A DNA stretch of 64,000 bases from Roseibium suaedae (lineage in GTDB: Bacteria > Pseudomonadota > Alphaproteobacteria > Rhizobiales > Stappiaceae), in assembly GCF_900142725.1 (NCBI RefSeq), contig NZ_FRBW01000002.1:648710-712709 (forward strand), given 5' to 3'. Shown here piece by piece: positions 37,680 through 45,638 of the stretch. The position numbers and the translations under genes are program-made. The notes beneath the pieces were generated by a model, which worked only from the letters and a program-made list of their open reading frames with translations, was not told the origin of the DNA and did no database searches. Position 1 is the stretch's first letter; each line of letters starts with the position of its first letter.

Positions 37680-38012
37680 GGCTGCTGGGTAACCAGCTAC
37701 GGCAATAAACGGTCAGTGCAATAAACCTATCGGACCCGGGGGCGGTACCCGGCGCCTCCACCACAGGGCATCAGGCAAGAGCCAGGTGCCTTGCGGCGGG
37801 GGCGAAATAGGATCGACGAGGGCGTAAAGACTGTACTTTTGCTCGGCATTGTACCACCGTCATCGGGCTATCTTAATAGTTGCAAACGACAACTATGCTT
37901 CGGACGTCGCTGTCGCTGCGTAATGCGGTGCCAGTAGTCCACTAAAGCCCTTCCGGGTAGCACCGGAAGGCGGGGTCCGGAGGCACCTGGCAACAGAAGC
38001 CTCCACTTTCCC
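37680..38012 (+). ncRNA. ssrA: Circularly permuted two-piece tmRNA
   Basis: Rescues stalled ribosomes. The acceptor piece comes first and ends GGCGCCTCCACCA (to 37763) with a T-arm-like CCGGG/CCCGG stem. After a 34-base spacer the coding piece starts at 37798 with GGGGGCG, which pairs with CGCCTCC of the acceptor end, followed by AAATAGGATCGACGAGG. The tag frame begins GCA at 37882 and ends TAA at 37921-37923, encoding ANDNYASDVAVAA. Two stems follow (CCTTCCGG/CCGGAAGG and GGAGGC/GCCTCC). A possible -10 TATATC (37672-37677) sets the 5' end; both outer ends are approximate. Confidence 0.9.
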
Positions 38013-38221
38013 AAATATTCGCTTCTGATTGCCGGACTTCGCCGAACACTGACAAACCTTCTCCAAGGTCATGTGCGTTTGCTGCGATGCAACTGTGCTT
38101 TTCGTCTGCCTGTCCTGGCAATAATACGGGGGCGCAGCCAAATCGGGCCTTTCCTTTTGGGCCGCCAGACGGCAATGTGCGACAGAATCTTGAGTACACA
38201 ACACACTTTCACGACGAGACG

Positions 38222-38776
38222 ATGGCCGAAGACCTTCTCAGATACGACATCCTCATTCAGGACGCGCTGCGCGGCGCCGTAAAGAAGATCCTCGCCGAAG
38301 TGGGCCGGACCGGGCTGCCCGGTGAGCATCACTTCTACATCGCCTTCGACACCACCGCGCCGGGCGTGCGCATCTCACAGCGCCTGAAGGACCGGTATCC
38401 GCAGGAGATGACCATCGTCCTGCAGCATCAGTTCTGGGACCTGAACATCGGCGAACACGCTTTTGAAGTGGGCCTGTCCTTTGGCGGCGTGCCGGAAAAG
38501 CTGCTGGTGCCCTACACCGCGATCAAGGGTTTCTTTGATCCGTCCGTCCAGTTCGCGCTTGAATTCGACCCGGGCAAGACAGCCGAAGAGCTGCCGGAAG
38601 ACCTTCTGGAAGCGGTCGAGGAACTCGCCCGCGCCGAGGAAACCGCCAACGCCACCTTGAAGACAACCAGCGGAGAAGACGGCGGCGACGACGGCACCGA
38701 CGGTTCTCCGAAGGGCCCGAAGGCTGACACCGGCGGTGAAGTCGTCTCGCTGGACGCTTTCCGCAAGAAGACCTGA
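38222..38776 (+). CDS. sspB: SspB, adaptor for SsrA-tagged proteins (alpha type)
   Basis: 184 residues from the ATG of MAEDLLRYDILIQDALRG; the frame upstream is noncoding. The folded domain spans about 1-125 (HHFYIAFDTTAPGVRIS, VLQHQFWDLNIGEHAFEVGLSFGG). An acidic/Gly-rich linker (GEDGGDDGTDG) and a basic C-terminal tail, VVSLDAFRKK, the ClpX-docking type end, follow. It tethers SsrA-tagged proteins to ClpXP. It lies 210 bases after the tmRNA gene, so tag and adaptor are genetically linked. Confidence 0.93.
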   Translation: MAEDLLRYDILIQDALRGAVKKILAEVGRTGLPGEHHFYIAFDTTAPGVRISQRLKDRYPQEMTIVLQHQFWDLNIGEHAFEVGLSFGGVPEKLLVPYTAIKGFFDPSVQFALEFDPGKTAEELPEDLLEAVEELARAEETANATLKTTSGEDGGDDGTDGSPKGPKADTGGEVVSLDAFRKKT

Positions 38777-38810
38777 CGCCCGGCCATATCCGGTCTGGAG
38801 GGAATGCGCC

Positions 38811-39053
38811 ATGACTGCCGAGATCGTCAATCTCCGCCAGGCCCGCAAGCGCAAGGCCCGCAGCGAACGGGAGAAGACTGCTGACGCCAACCGTGCCGCC
38901 TTCGGACGCACCAAGGCAGAGCGGCAGCATTCCGAAAAAAGCAAGGCGCTTGAAACCTCACGGCTTGAGGCTCACCGACTTGACCAACGGGGTCTTGACC
39001 ATCAGAGCCTCGACCATCCGGCATCCAGGACGTCTCCGGAAAAGCCGGACTGA
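38811..39053 (+). CDS. DUF4169 family small basic protein
   Basis: 80 residues, starting at an ATG with GGAGGGA upstream, 34 bases after sspB. It begins MTAEIVNLRQARKRKARSERE, the DUF4169 hallmark, and is strongly basic for 50 residues (Lys/Arg/Ala helix). The C-terminal 30 residues are low complexity. The family is small, alphaproteobacterial and of unknown function. Probably co-transcribed with sspB and the RHH gene. Confidence 0.85.
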   Translation: MTAEIVNLRQARKRKARSEREKTADANRAAFGRTKAERQHSEKSKALETSRLEAHRLDQRGLDHQSLDHPASRTSPEKPD

Positions 39054-39077
39054 TCCGTCAAGGCCCAGACCATTCCA

Positions 39078-39305
39078 ATGACCCTGTCGAAACGGTCCCT
39101 CAGCCTTCATGGACATCGCACCAGCGTCGCTCTGGAGCCCGAATTCTGGGCGGTGATCGACCGGGCGGTTGACCGCCGCACCATGTCCCTTGCGGGACTT
39201 GTTGCCGAGATCGACGAGGGGCGGGATCCGGACGACGCCCTGTCATCGGCTCTGAGGGTCTTTGCCCTGAAGGAAGCCCTTTCAGAAACACCGGACGGCT
39301 CGTGA
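39078..39305 (+). CDS. RHH_4 family ribbon-helix-helix protein
   Basis: 75 residues. KRSLSLHGHRTSVALEPEFWAVIDRAV then MSLAGLVAEID is the pattern of the alphaproteobacterial RHH_4 (ribbon-helix-helix-like) family: a strand pairing segment followed by two helices. Function and target are unknown. Follows the DUF4169 gene by 24 bases and overlaps the next gene's start. Confidence 0.85.
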   Translation: MTLSKRSLSLHGHRTSVALEPEFWAVIDRAVDRRTMSLAGLVAEIDEGRDPDDALSSALRVFALKEALSETPDGS

Positions 39306-39820
39306 CCAGCAGCCAGACCGCGTCTCAAAGTCCAAAAACCTCTGCCTGCAAAGCCTCCCGCGGTACCCCGCTGCCGGGCATCATGCTTGTGTTGTTGGCT
39401 TTGCTTTTCACGGAAGGACTGCTCTGGAGCCTTTATGTGGTACCAAAGGCCATCGCGACCTATCAGAGCTACGGGTTTGTTCCGCTGACCTGGCGCAGGC
39501 TGGGCATTCCAGTCTTTGCACTGCCCTATGCCCTGCTTCTGAGTGTGCCTGGCACCCTTCTGCTCCACGCCCTCCTTAGGCGACAGCCGCCAAAGCAGGT
39601 GCTGCCTGCGCTCTTCATCGCAGCGACCGTGATCAGCTGCCTGCAGGCCCTCACGTTCCAGACCAGCTACAGCCTCGGCGCACTGCCCTATGGTTATGTC
39701 AGGGGCCCCGCCGCATTGACCAGCTTGATCCCAGGGGCTGTGTGGGGAAGTCTCTATGTGCTGATGGTGCAGTTCAAAATCCGCAGGATCACCGCAGAGG
39801 CCGGGATTGAGCAGACCTGA
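39302..39820 (+). CDS. Unrecognised four-helix membrane protein
   Basis: 172 residues from a GTG whose last two bases share the TGA of the RHH gene (GTGA), so translation is coupled. After a polar, Ser/Thr-rich N-terminus (1-25) it has four predicted membrane helices (about 27-47, 70-92, 99-117, 133-153) and a short basic tail. No family recognised. It ends six bases before the stop of the convergent AsmA-like gene. Confidence 0.65.
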   Translation: MTSSQTASQSPKTSACKASRGTPLPGIMLVLLALLFTEGLLWSLYVVPKAIATYQSYGFVPLTWRRLGIPVFALPYALLLSVPGTLLLHALLRRQPPKQVLPALFIAATVISCLQALTFQTSYSLGALPYGYVRGPAALTSLIPGAVWGSLYVLMVQFKIRRITAEAGIEQT

Positions 39821-39826
39821 GGCTTC

Positions 39827-42800
39827 TCAGTTCGACGGGTAGGTCACGACCATGCCATTGGGCAGGGTCTTGTAACGCGGTGGGGCTGAGGATGCAGGAC
39901 GCCGGGGCCTAATGACCGCACCGGATGCATCGGCTGCCGGTGCGGGCTCGCGGGCCTCCTGAGACGGCGGCGGCAGATCTGTGCTGCCCGCCGCGGGCAG
40001 GCCGAATTCACGGTTCAGGAGATCTTCCACAGACTGGGGTGCGTCCAGAGGCGGCAGGGAGCCTGTCGCATCTTCCGTTCCCCGGAGAGGTCCTGCAGCC
40101 GAATTGTCATTTGCGTTGTTCTGGATGACAGACCGGATCCGGTCCGCAAACTCTGCGGGGGTTTCCTCGACCGCCGGAGCCGATGTCCGGCCAGCGGGCG
40201 TGGTCTGTTGCTGGCGGAGCTTTTCTTCTGCCTCCCTGGCAGCCTCGGCAGCCTGGCGCTCTGCTTCCTGCCTCGCAGCCTCAACCTCGGCCGCCTTCTC
40301 GGCAGCGGCTTTTTCAGCGGCCTGCCTGGCAGCTTGCTCAGCAGCTTTCCGGGAGGCCTCTCTTGCGGCCTTTCGGGCAGCCTCTTCAGCAGTTGCCTTG
40401 TCCAGCGCCTCCTGCTTGGCACGCGCCGCGGCTTCTTCCGCTTGCCGCGCTTCGTCTTCCTTGCGGGCGGCGGCGGCATCTGCCTCCTGCTGCGCCTCAA
40501 GTTCAGCCTCGCGGGCCTTGCGGTCGCGCTCCTGCTTCTCCCGCTTGAGCTCCCGCATCAGGCGATCCCGTTCCAGGATTTCGGATTGAAGCTTCTCCAC
40601 GCGCTCCACTTCCTGCTCAAAGGCGCGCAGGGTCAGGAAGGCAGTGAAGGGCGACGTATCGATTGTCCGGACCGGAGCTTCCAGCGGGCCGTTGAAGAGC
40701 AGCCCCACCTGAGGGTCGGCGCCAGTAACAGCATTCTCGCCCGAATCGACCTTGAGGGAGAAATCGGACTCCACCGTCCAATCGTTCAAATCGACCTGGG
40801 CCGAACCGAAGATGCCTGCATCCTTGGCATCCACGGAGATGTTTCTCGCGCTTGCCCGTCCGCCGACAATGGTCAAGGCACCTTCCAGCGTGTCGAAAGA
40901 CAGGCTGCCCGCATCAAGATAGCTCAGGAACAGATCCCGGATCTTGTCTTCGTTCAGATCCATCCCGGCGTCGGTTGCCCGCATGACCAGACCAAAGGCT
41001 TGCGGGCTCAGGCTCCTGAGTTCCCCCTGCCGGATCTGGAAAGTCCCGCCCCCGGTCAGGCCGGAGACCATGGCAGAAATGGAGCGGCCCGCTCCCTCGA
41101 AGTCGGCGACGAGATTGAGATCGCCCGTCGCGACGGAGCGCCCGGCGCTCTGCCAGACGAGAGACTGAAGTGCCGCATCCGTCAGCTTCAGATGGCCGGA
41201 AACAGACGCCTCTGCACCTGACCGGCGGATCGCCACCGTGCCATTCAGCTTGCCTCCGGCGTAGTCCCCGGAAACTCCGTCCAGCCGCATCATGCCAGGT
41301 GTCAGCCGCAGCTCGGTGCGCATATTCTCCAGAAGCACATCCTCGTCGAACAGCATCTCACCGGCGCTGAGATCGACCGTCAGGTCCGTATTGCCGAACA
41401 GCGGGTTACCGAAGGAGCTGGAAGGCCAGGCGCTGCTGCCGTTGCCGGCAGAAGCCCATTGATCCGCACCAAGAATGGCTTCGCTCAAGTCCTGGAAATC
41501 GACGGACGACAGATTGAACGTGCCCTTCACCCGGCGGCTGGTTTCCCCAAACGGAGGCTGAAAGTCGCCTTCCAGGCGGCCATCGGCTGAAACCCCGGCA
41601 ACGGTCCCCGCGACATTCTCCGCTGTGAAGGCGGTGCCCTTGCCATTCAGATCAAGGCTCAAATCAGCAGGGATCTCACCGGACAGGACCGGCATCATGT
41701 GGCCTGCCAGCAGAGCGAAGGGGGAGATATCCGGCACGGCAGCCGTGATCGCCAGTTGATAGACAGGGTCCTTGCCCGCCATCAACCGCAGAGATCCATC
41801 AGCAGTCAGGGCCGCTTCACCTGCATTGCCCTGAAGCGCAACATCCAGCCCATCTTCGGGGCGGCCACGAGCGGTCACGGTCAGATCCCCCTGCCCCAAG
41901 TCGTCGACGGGCAGAATGTCGAAGCCAAGCTGGCGGAAGATCTGTCCGCCATCCGGACCACTCAGATGCAGGGATCCATCGACATCCGCATCATGCCACT
42001 GATCGACACGGCCTTTCAGGCTGCCCTTGAAGCTGGTTTTCACACCGCCCGCCGTGCCGTCCAGCGATACGTTGACATCGGAGCTGTCCCCGGCCGCCGA
42101 AGCATCCAGCCGGGCGTTGAAACGGGCAGGCACCAGAAAATCGGAAGCCTTGGCGAGCTGGCCAACCACGACATTGTCCGGCAGGGCCTGCCTGAGAAGA
42201 GAAACGATCCCCTCCAGATCGGTTGCCGCAAGCGTACCGCTCAGGGCCCCTTCTGGCGCACTGTCAAGATTGGTCACCTGACCGGAGACATCCACCTGGG
42301 CACCTGCAAGGTCATCCGCATAGAGCCGGTCGATGCGAAGGCTGCCATCGGCATAGCCTGCCTCCAGCTCCAGCCTGCGGCCTTCCGCGCCGCGCAGCTT
42401 CACCTGCCGCGCACTCACCCTGAGCGACACATCCGGCTGCCCCCCTTCACCCGCCGTGTTCGGGAAAAGGCCCGCAAGTGTCTCCAGCTGGTCCACATCA
42501 AGCGTATCGGCATCAAGGCTCAGCGAGAATTCCGGATTGCCGCTGACTGGCTGGCGGTAGGAAAGTCCACCCCTGGCGCTGGTCCCATCCAGTCCAAGAC
42601 GAAGATCATCCAGAGCGGCACCGCCCGGAACGATGCTCACCCGCCCCTGAACGGATACGGGCTGCATGGTCGACACCCCGTCGCCCGTGCCCTTCCACCA
42701 GGAAACGAAACTGCCCGGCTGATCGGACGTGAGTGCCAGATTTCCGCGATAGGTCACATCCGGCAGCAGACCGAGATCACCATCAGTGGCAACAGTGGTC

Positions 42801-43975
42801 CGGCCGGGCATCCGCGCGGCAAGGCGGGCGACCCGCCAGCCCCCCAGCATCGTCTCAAGATCCAGCCTTGCATCCTGAACCAGCCCGCCACCGACGACAA
42901 CGGAGGGCACATCCAGTGCAATGACGCCACGGATATCCGGGACAGGAACCTTCGAGAGGGCTGCCGTCAATTCATTGACCGCATCCGGCAGGCTGGCCGG
43001 TTTCTGGGGGCCGCCGCCAAACAGGCGGTCCAGATCCAGCTGGTTTGCCTTGCCGCGTATATCGAACCGCTGCGCGCCGGTCAGTGTCAGATTGGCCCGC
43101 CCTTCCAGGCTCGCTGTCCGGTCTTCCGGGCCATAGCGGAAATCAAAGGACGGAACGTCCAGTTCTTCCGCATCCAGCTTGAATTGCCCCTTGGCAGACC
43201 AGCCATTCGCCCCCTCAGCCGCAGGAGCCAGCAAGGCCATGGAGAAAGATCCTTCATAGACCGGAGAGGCTTCCTCATGTGCCAGCACCCCATCCGAGGA
43301 AAAGGTCACGGGAATGTTGGACGGGGTCAGGTCCGCCTTGACGCGGATCGATCCATCTTCCTGGCGGCGGCCTGTGGAAATGCGCAGGGAATAGGGATCT
43401 CCCTCGCTCGACAAGGTGCCGTCCACCTTGAAGGGTCCAGCCAGCGAACGGCCAGACACCAGGAGATTGGCATCATCCAGTCTGCGGGTCATACCATTGC
43501 GGGCATCGATGATCGAGACGGCCCCATCGGTAATGGTCACATTCTCGAAGGCAACATCATCGTCCGGAAGGCCAGAAAGAGCGCTTTCATGGCCCATGGC
43601 AGTCAGCCAGTCGAGACGGCCATCCTCATCCAGACCGAGGGTCAGGTGCGGCCGCTCCAGCTCCATGTCGAGCACGCGGATCTCGCCCTTGAGAAGCGGC
43701 GGCAGTTCGATCCGCATCTGAAAACGCGAGACGACGAGAAGCGGATCTTCCGCCTCCCCCACGCGCACATCCGTAAAGGTCACCGAGGGCGACGGCAGAA
43801 GCTGAAGGTCCGCGTCGCCAAGCACCGTGACCTTGTGACCGAGTGTCCGCTCCGCATAGCTTTCGAAAGTGGACCGGTACATGGACCAGTCAACGAAAAA
43901 CGGGCCTACCAGCGCCGTGACCAGCACCAGAATGATCGCGACACCAATGGTGATGTAGACCGAATTCAGACCCAT
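39827..43975 (-). CDS. AsmA-family protein with coiled-coil C-terminal region
   Basis: 1,382 residues. One N-terminal membrane helix (about 5-25), then the AsmA N-terminal domain (VDWSMYRSTFESYAERTLGHKVTVLG...) and a long beta-rich region to about 1130, with the AsmA_2 C-terminal signature. AsmA-like proteins are bridge-like lipid transporters between inner and outer membrane. Unusually, a further 250 residues follow: a Glu/Arg/Ala coiled coil (about 1140-1290, REAELEAQQEADAAAARKED) and a Pro/Ser-rich end. The start at ATG 43975 gives the normal signal-anchor; an ATG 11 codons upstream is possible. Confidence 0.88.
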   Translation of the reverse strand: MGLNSVYITIGVAIILVLVTALVGPFFVDWSMYRSTFESYAERTLGHKVTVLGDADLQLLPSPSVTFTDVRVGEAEDPLLVVSRFQMRIELPPLLKGEIRVLDMELERPHLTLGLDEDGRLDWLTAMGHESALSGLPDDDVAFENVTITDGAVSIIDARNGMTRRLDDANLLVSGRSLAGPFKVDGTLSSEGDPYSLRISTGRRQEDGSIRVKADLTPSNIPVTFSSDGVLAHEEASPVYEGSFSMALLAPAAEGANGWSAKGQFKLDAEELDVPSFDFRYGPEDRTASLEGRANLTLTGAQRFDIRGKANQLDLDRLFGGGPQKPASLPDAVNELTAALSKVPVPDIRGVIALDVPSVVVGGGLVQDARLDLETMLGGWRVARLAARMPGRTTVATDGDLGLLPDVTYRGNLALTSDQPGSFVSWWKGTGDGVSTMQPVSVQGRVSIVPGGAALDDLRLGLDGTSARGGLSYRQPVSGNPEFSLSLDADTLDVDQLETLAGLFPNTAGEGGQPDVSLRVSARQVKLRGAEGRRLELEAGYADGSLRIDRLYADDLAGAQVDVSGQVTNLDSAPEGALSGTLAATDLEGIVSLLRQALPDNVVVGQLAKASDFLVPARFNARLDASAAGDSSDVNVSLDGTAGGVKTSFKGSLKGRVDQWHDADVDGSLHLSGPDGGQIFRQLGFDILPVDDLGQGDLTVTARGRPEDGLDVALQGNAGEAALTADGSLRLMAGKDPVYQLAITAAVPDISPFALLAGHMMPVLSGEIPADLSLDLNGKGTAFTAENVAGTVAGVSADGRLEGDFQPPFGETSRRVKGTFNLSSVDFQDLSEAILGADQWASAGNGSSAWPSSSFGNPLFGNTDLTVDLSAGEMLFDEDVLLENMRTELRLTPGMMRLDGVSGDYAGGKLNGTVAIRRSGAEASVSGHLKLTDAALQSLVWQSAGRSVATGDLNLVADFEGAGRSISAMVSGLTGGGTFQIRQGELRSLSPQAFGLVMRATDAGMDLNEDKIRDLFLSYLDAGSLSFDTLEGALTIVGGRASARNISVDAKDAGIFGSAQVDLNDWTVESDFSLKVDSGENAVTGADPQVGLLFNGPLEAPVRTIDTSPFTAFLTLRAFEQEVERVEKLQSEILERDRLMRELKREKQERDRKAREAELEAQQEADAAAARKEDEARQAEEAAARAKQEALDKATAEEAARKAAREASRKAAEQAARQAAEKAAAEKAAEVEAARQEAERQAAEAAREAEEKLRQQQTTPAGRTSAPAVEETPAEFADRIRSVIQNNANDNSAAGPLRGTEDATGSLPPLDAPQSVEDLLNREFGLPAAGSTDLPPPSQEAREPAPAADASGAVIRPRRPASSAPPRYKTLPNGMVVTYPSN

Positions 43976-44053
43976 TCCCTCGACTTCCTGCCCTCGGCAA
44001 AACTCCACTGTTCAAGCGGTTTCCACTCGAATCGTCACGATATCATGACATGT

Positions 44054-44082
44054 CCCGCCCGCGGGCCATACCCGCGGGCGGG
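44054..44082 (-). terminator. GC-rich hairpin downstream of the D-lactate dehydrogenase gene
   Basis: Perfect 12-bp stem CCCGCCCGCGGG/CCCGCGGGCGGG with a CCATA loop, 8 bases past the stop of the minus-strand gene. No U-tract. Confidence 0.5.
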
Positions 44083-44089
44083 GAACGCC

Positions 44090-45505
44090 TCAGGCCGGGG
44101 GAAGAACCTTGCCCGGGTTCATGATGTTCTTCGGGTCAAGCGCTGCCTTGATGGCGCGCATCGTGTCGAGCGCTGGCCCGTGTTCCCGCTTCAGATACTT
44201 CATCTTGCCCTGCCCGACCCCATGCTCGCCGGTGCAGGTGCCGCCCATATCGATCGCACGCCAGTTGAGCCGCTCTACAAAGGCTTCTGTCGCAGCGATC
44301 TCGTCCGGATTGTTCTCGTCAACCAGCACCAGAACGTGGAAATTGCCGTCACCGACGTGGCCCACGATCGTGCCCAGAAGATTGTTGTCCAGAAGATCCT
44401 GCTTGGTCTCCATCACGCATTCGGCAAGGCGCGAAATCGGCACGCAAGTGTCCGTGGAAACACCCTTGGCGCCCGGACGCAAAACGAAGGACGACCAATA
44501 GGCATCATGACGGGCAGTCCAGAGCTGGGTGCGCTCCTCGGCCTGAGCAGTCCACTGGAAAGTGCCACCACCGCAATCCTGGGCAATGGCTTCAAACAGC
44601 TCAGCCTGTTCCTTCACACCGGCTTCCGTGCCGTGGAATTCCAGGAAGAGCGTCGGCGTTTCCTCAAGGCTCAGCTTGGAATAGGCGTTGCAGGCCTTCA
44701 CCTGCAATTCATCGAGAAGCTCGATACGAGCGACCGGAAGACCGCACTGAATGGTCATGATGACTGCATTACAGGCAGATTCGATATCCGGGAAAGGACA
44801 GACCCCGCCGGAAATCGCTTCCGGCTGCCCGAAGAGACGGAGCGTTAGTTCGGTGATCACGCCGAGCGTTCCTTCCGAGCCCACGAACAGACGGGTCAGA
44901 TCGTAACCGGCCGACGACTTCTTTGCCCGTCCACCGGTCTTTATGATCTCGCCGCGGGCGGTGATCACTGTCAGGCCCAGAACCACATCCTTCATGGTGC
45001 CGTAACGCACAGCGTTCGTGCCGGAGGCCCGGGTGGCAGCCATGCCGCCAAGGCTTGCATCGGCACCCGGATCGATCGGGAAAAACAGGCCGGTATCGCG
45101 CAGAAAGGCATTGAGCTGCTTGCGGGTCACGCCGGCCTGGACCCGGCAGTCCAGATCTTCCGCATGAACTTCGAGGATCTGGTTCATCCGGGAAAGATCG
45201 AGCGAGATGCCGCCGCCCGGCGCATTCACATGGCCTTCGAGGGAAGAACCGGTGCCGAAGGGGATCACCGGTACGCCATATTCATGGCACAGGCGCACGA
45301 CCTCAGCAGCCTCTTCCGTGCTTTCGGCAAACACCACGGCGTCCGGTGCCTGGTTCGGAAGCCAGGTGGTGGTGTGACCATGCTGCTGGCGGACCGCACC
45401 GGAGGTGGAGCAGCGATCGCCGAACTTGCTGCTCAGGATATCGACGACAGCTGCGACTGCATCTTCATTGCGGGAAACGGAAACTTGCATGGCCGCCAGC
45501 GACAT
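44090..45505 (-). CDS. FAD-linked D-lactate/glycolate-type dehydrogenase
   Basis: 471 residues. An N-terminal FAD_binding_4 domain (about 45-225) has the flavin-binding PFGTGSSLEGHVNAPGGG and SEGTLGVITE. A C-terminal FAD-oxidase domain has GHVGDGNFHVL (metal or substrate His) and GEHGVGQGK. This matches LDHD-type D-lactate dehydrogenase (cytochrome) and the related GlcD; the electron acceptor is probably cytochrome c or quinone. No glcE/glcF genes follow, which favours the single-subunit LDHD type. Confidence 0.88.
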   Translation of the reverse strand: MSLAAMQVSVSRNEDAVAAVVDILSSKFGDRCSTSGAVRQQHGHTTTWLPNQAPDAVVFAESTEEAAEVVRLCHEYGVPVIPFGTGSSLEGHVNAPGGGISLDLSRMNQILEVHAEDLDCRVQAGVTRKQLNAFLRDTGLFFPIDPGADASLGGMAATRASGTNAVRYGTMKDVVLGLTVITARGEIIKTGGRAKKSSAGYDLTRLFVGSEGTLGVITELTLRLFGQPEAISGGVCPFPDIESACNAVIMTIQCGLPVARIELLDELQVKACNAYSKLSLEETPTLFLEFHGTEAGVKEQAELFEAIAQDCGGGTFQWTAQAEERTQLWTARHDAYWSSFVLRPGAKGVSTDTCVPISRLAECVMETKQDLLDNNLLGTIVGHVGDGNFHVLVLVDENNPDEIAATEAFVERLNWRAIDMGGTCTGEHGVGQGKMKYLKREHGPALDTMRAIKAALDPKNIMNPGKVLPPA

Positions 45506-45638
45506 TCGTTCTACTCCTCCAGAGTGCCTGCCCCTGGATCCGGGACAAGATCAAATTTTGCAGCACCCTAGCAAAGTTACCTTGTTCACCAAAGACTTCT
45601 TCTTGGGCGTTTCAATCAACTTGAGCTCTGGTCCGGCA

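Noticed and set aside
39827..44848. A 1,049-codon open frame on the plus strand (41699-44848) and several others antisense to the AsmA-like and D-lactate dehydrogenase genes
   Set aside because: GC-rich codon bias makes long antisense frames common. The minus-strand proteins are family matches; the plus-strand frame has no domain and an implausible composition.
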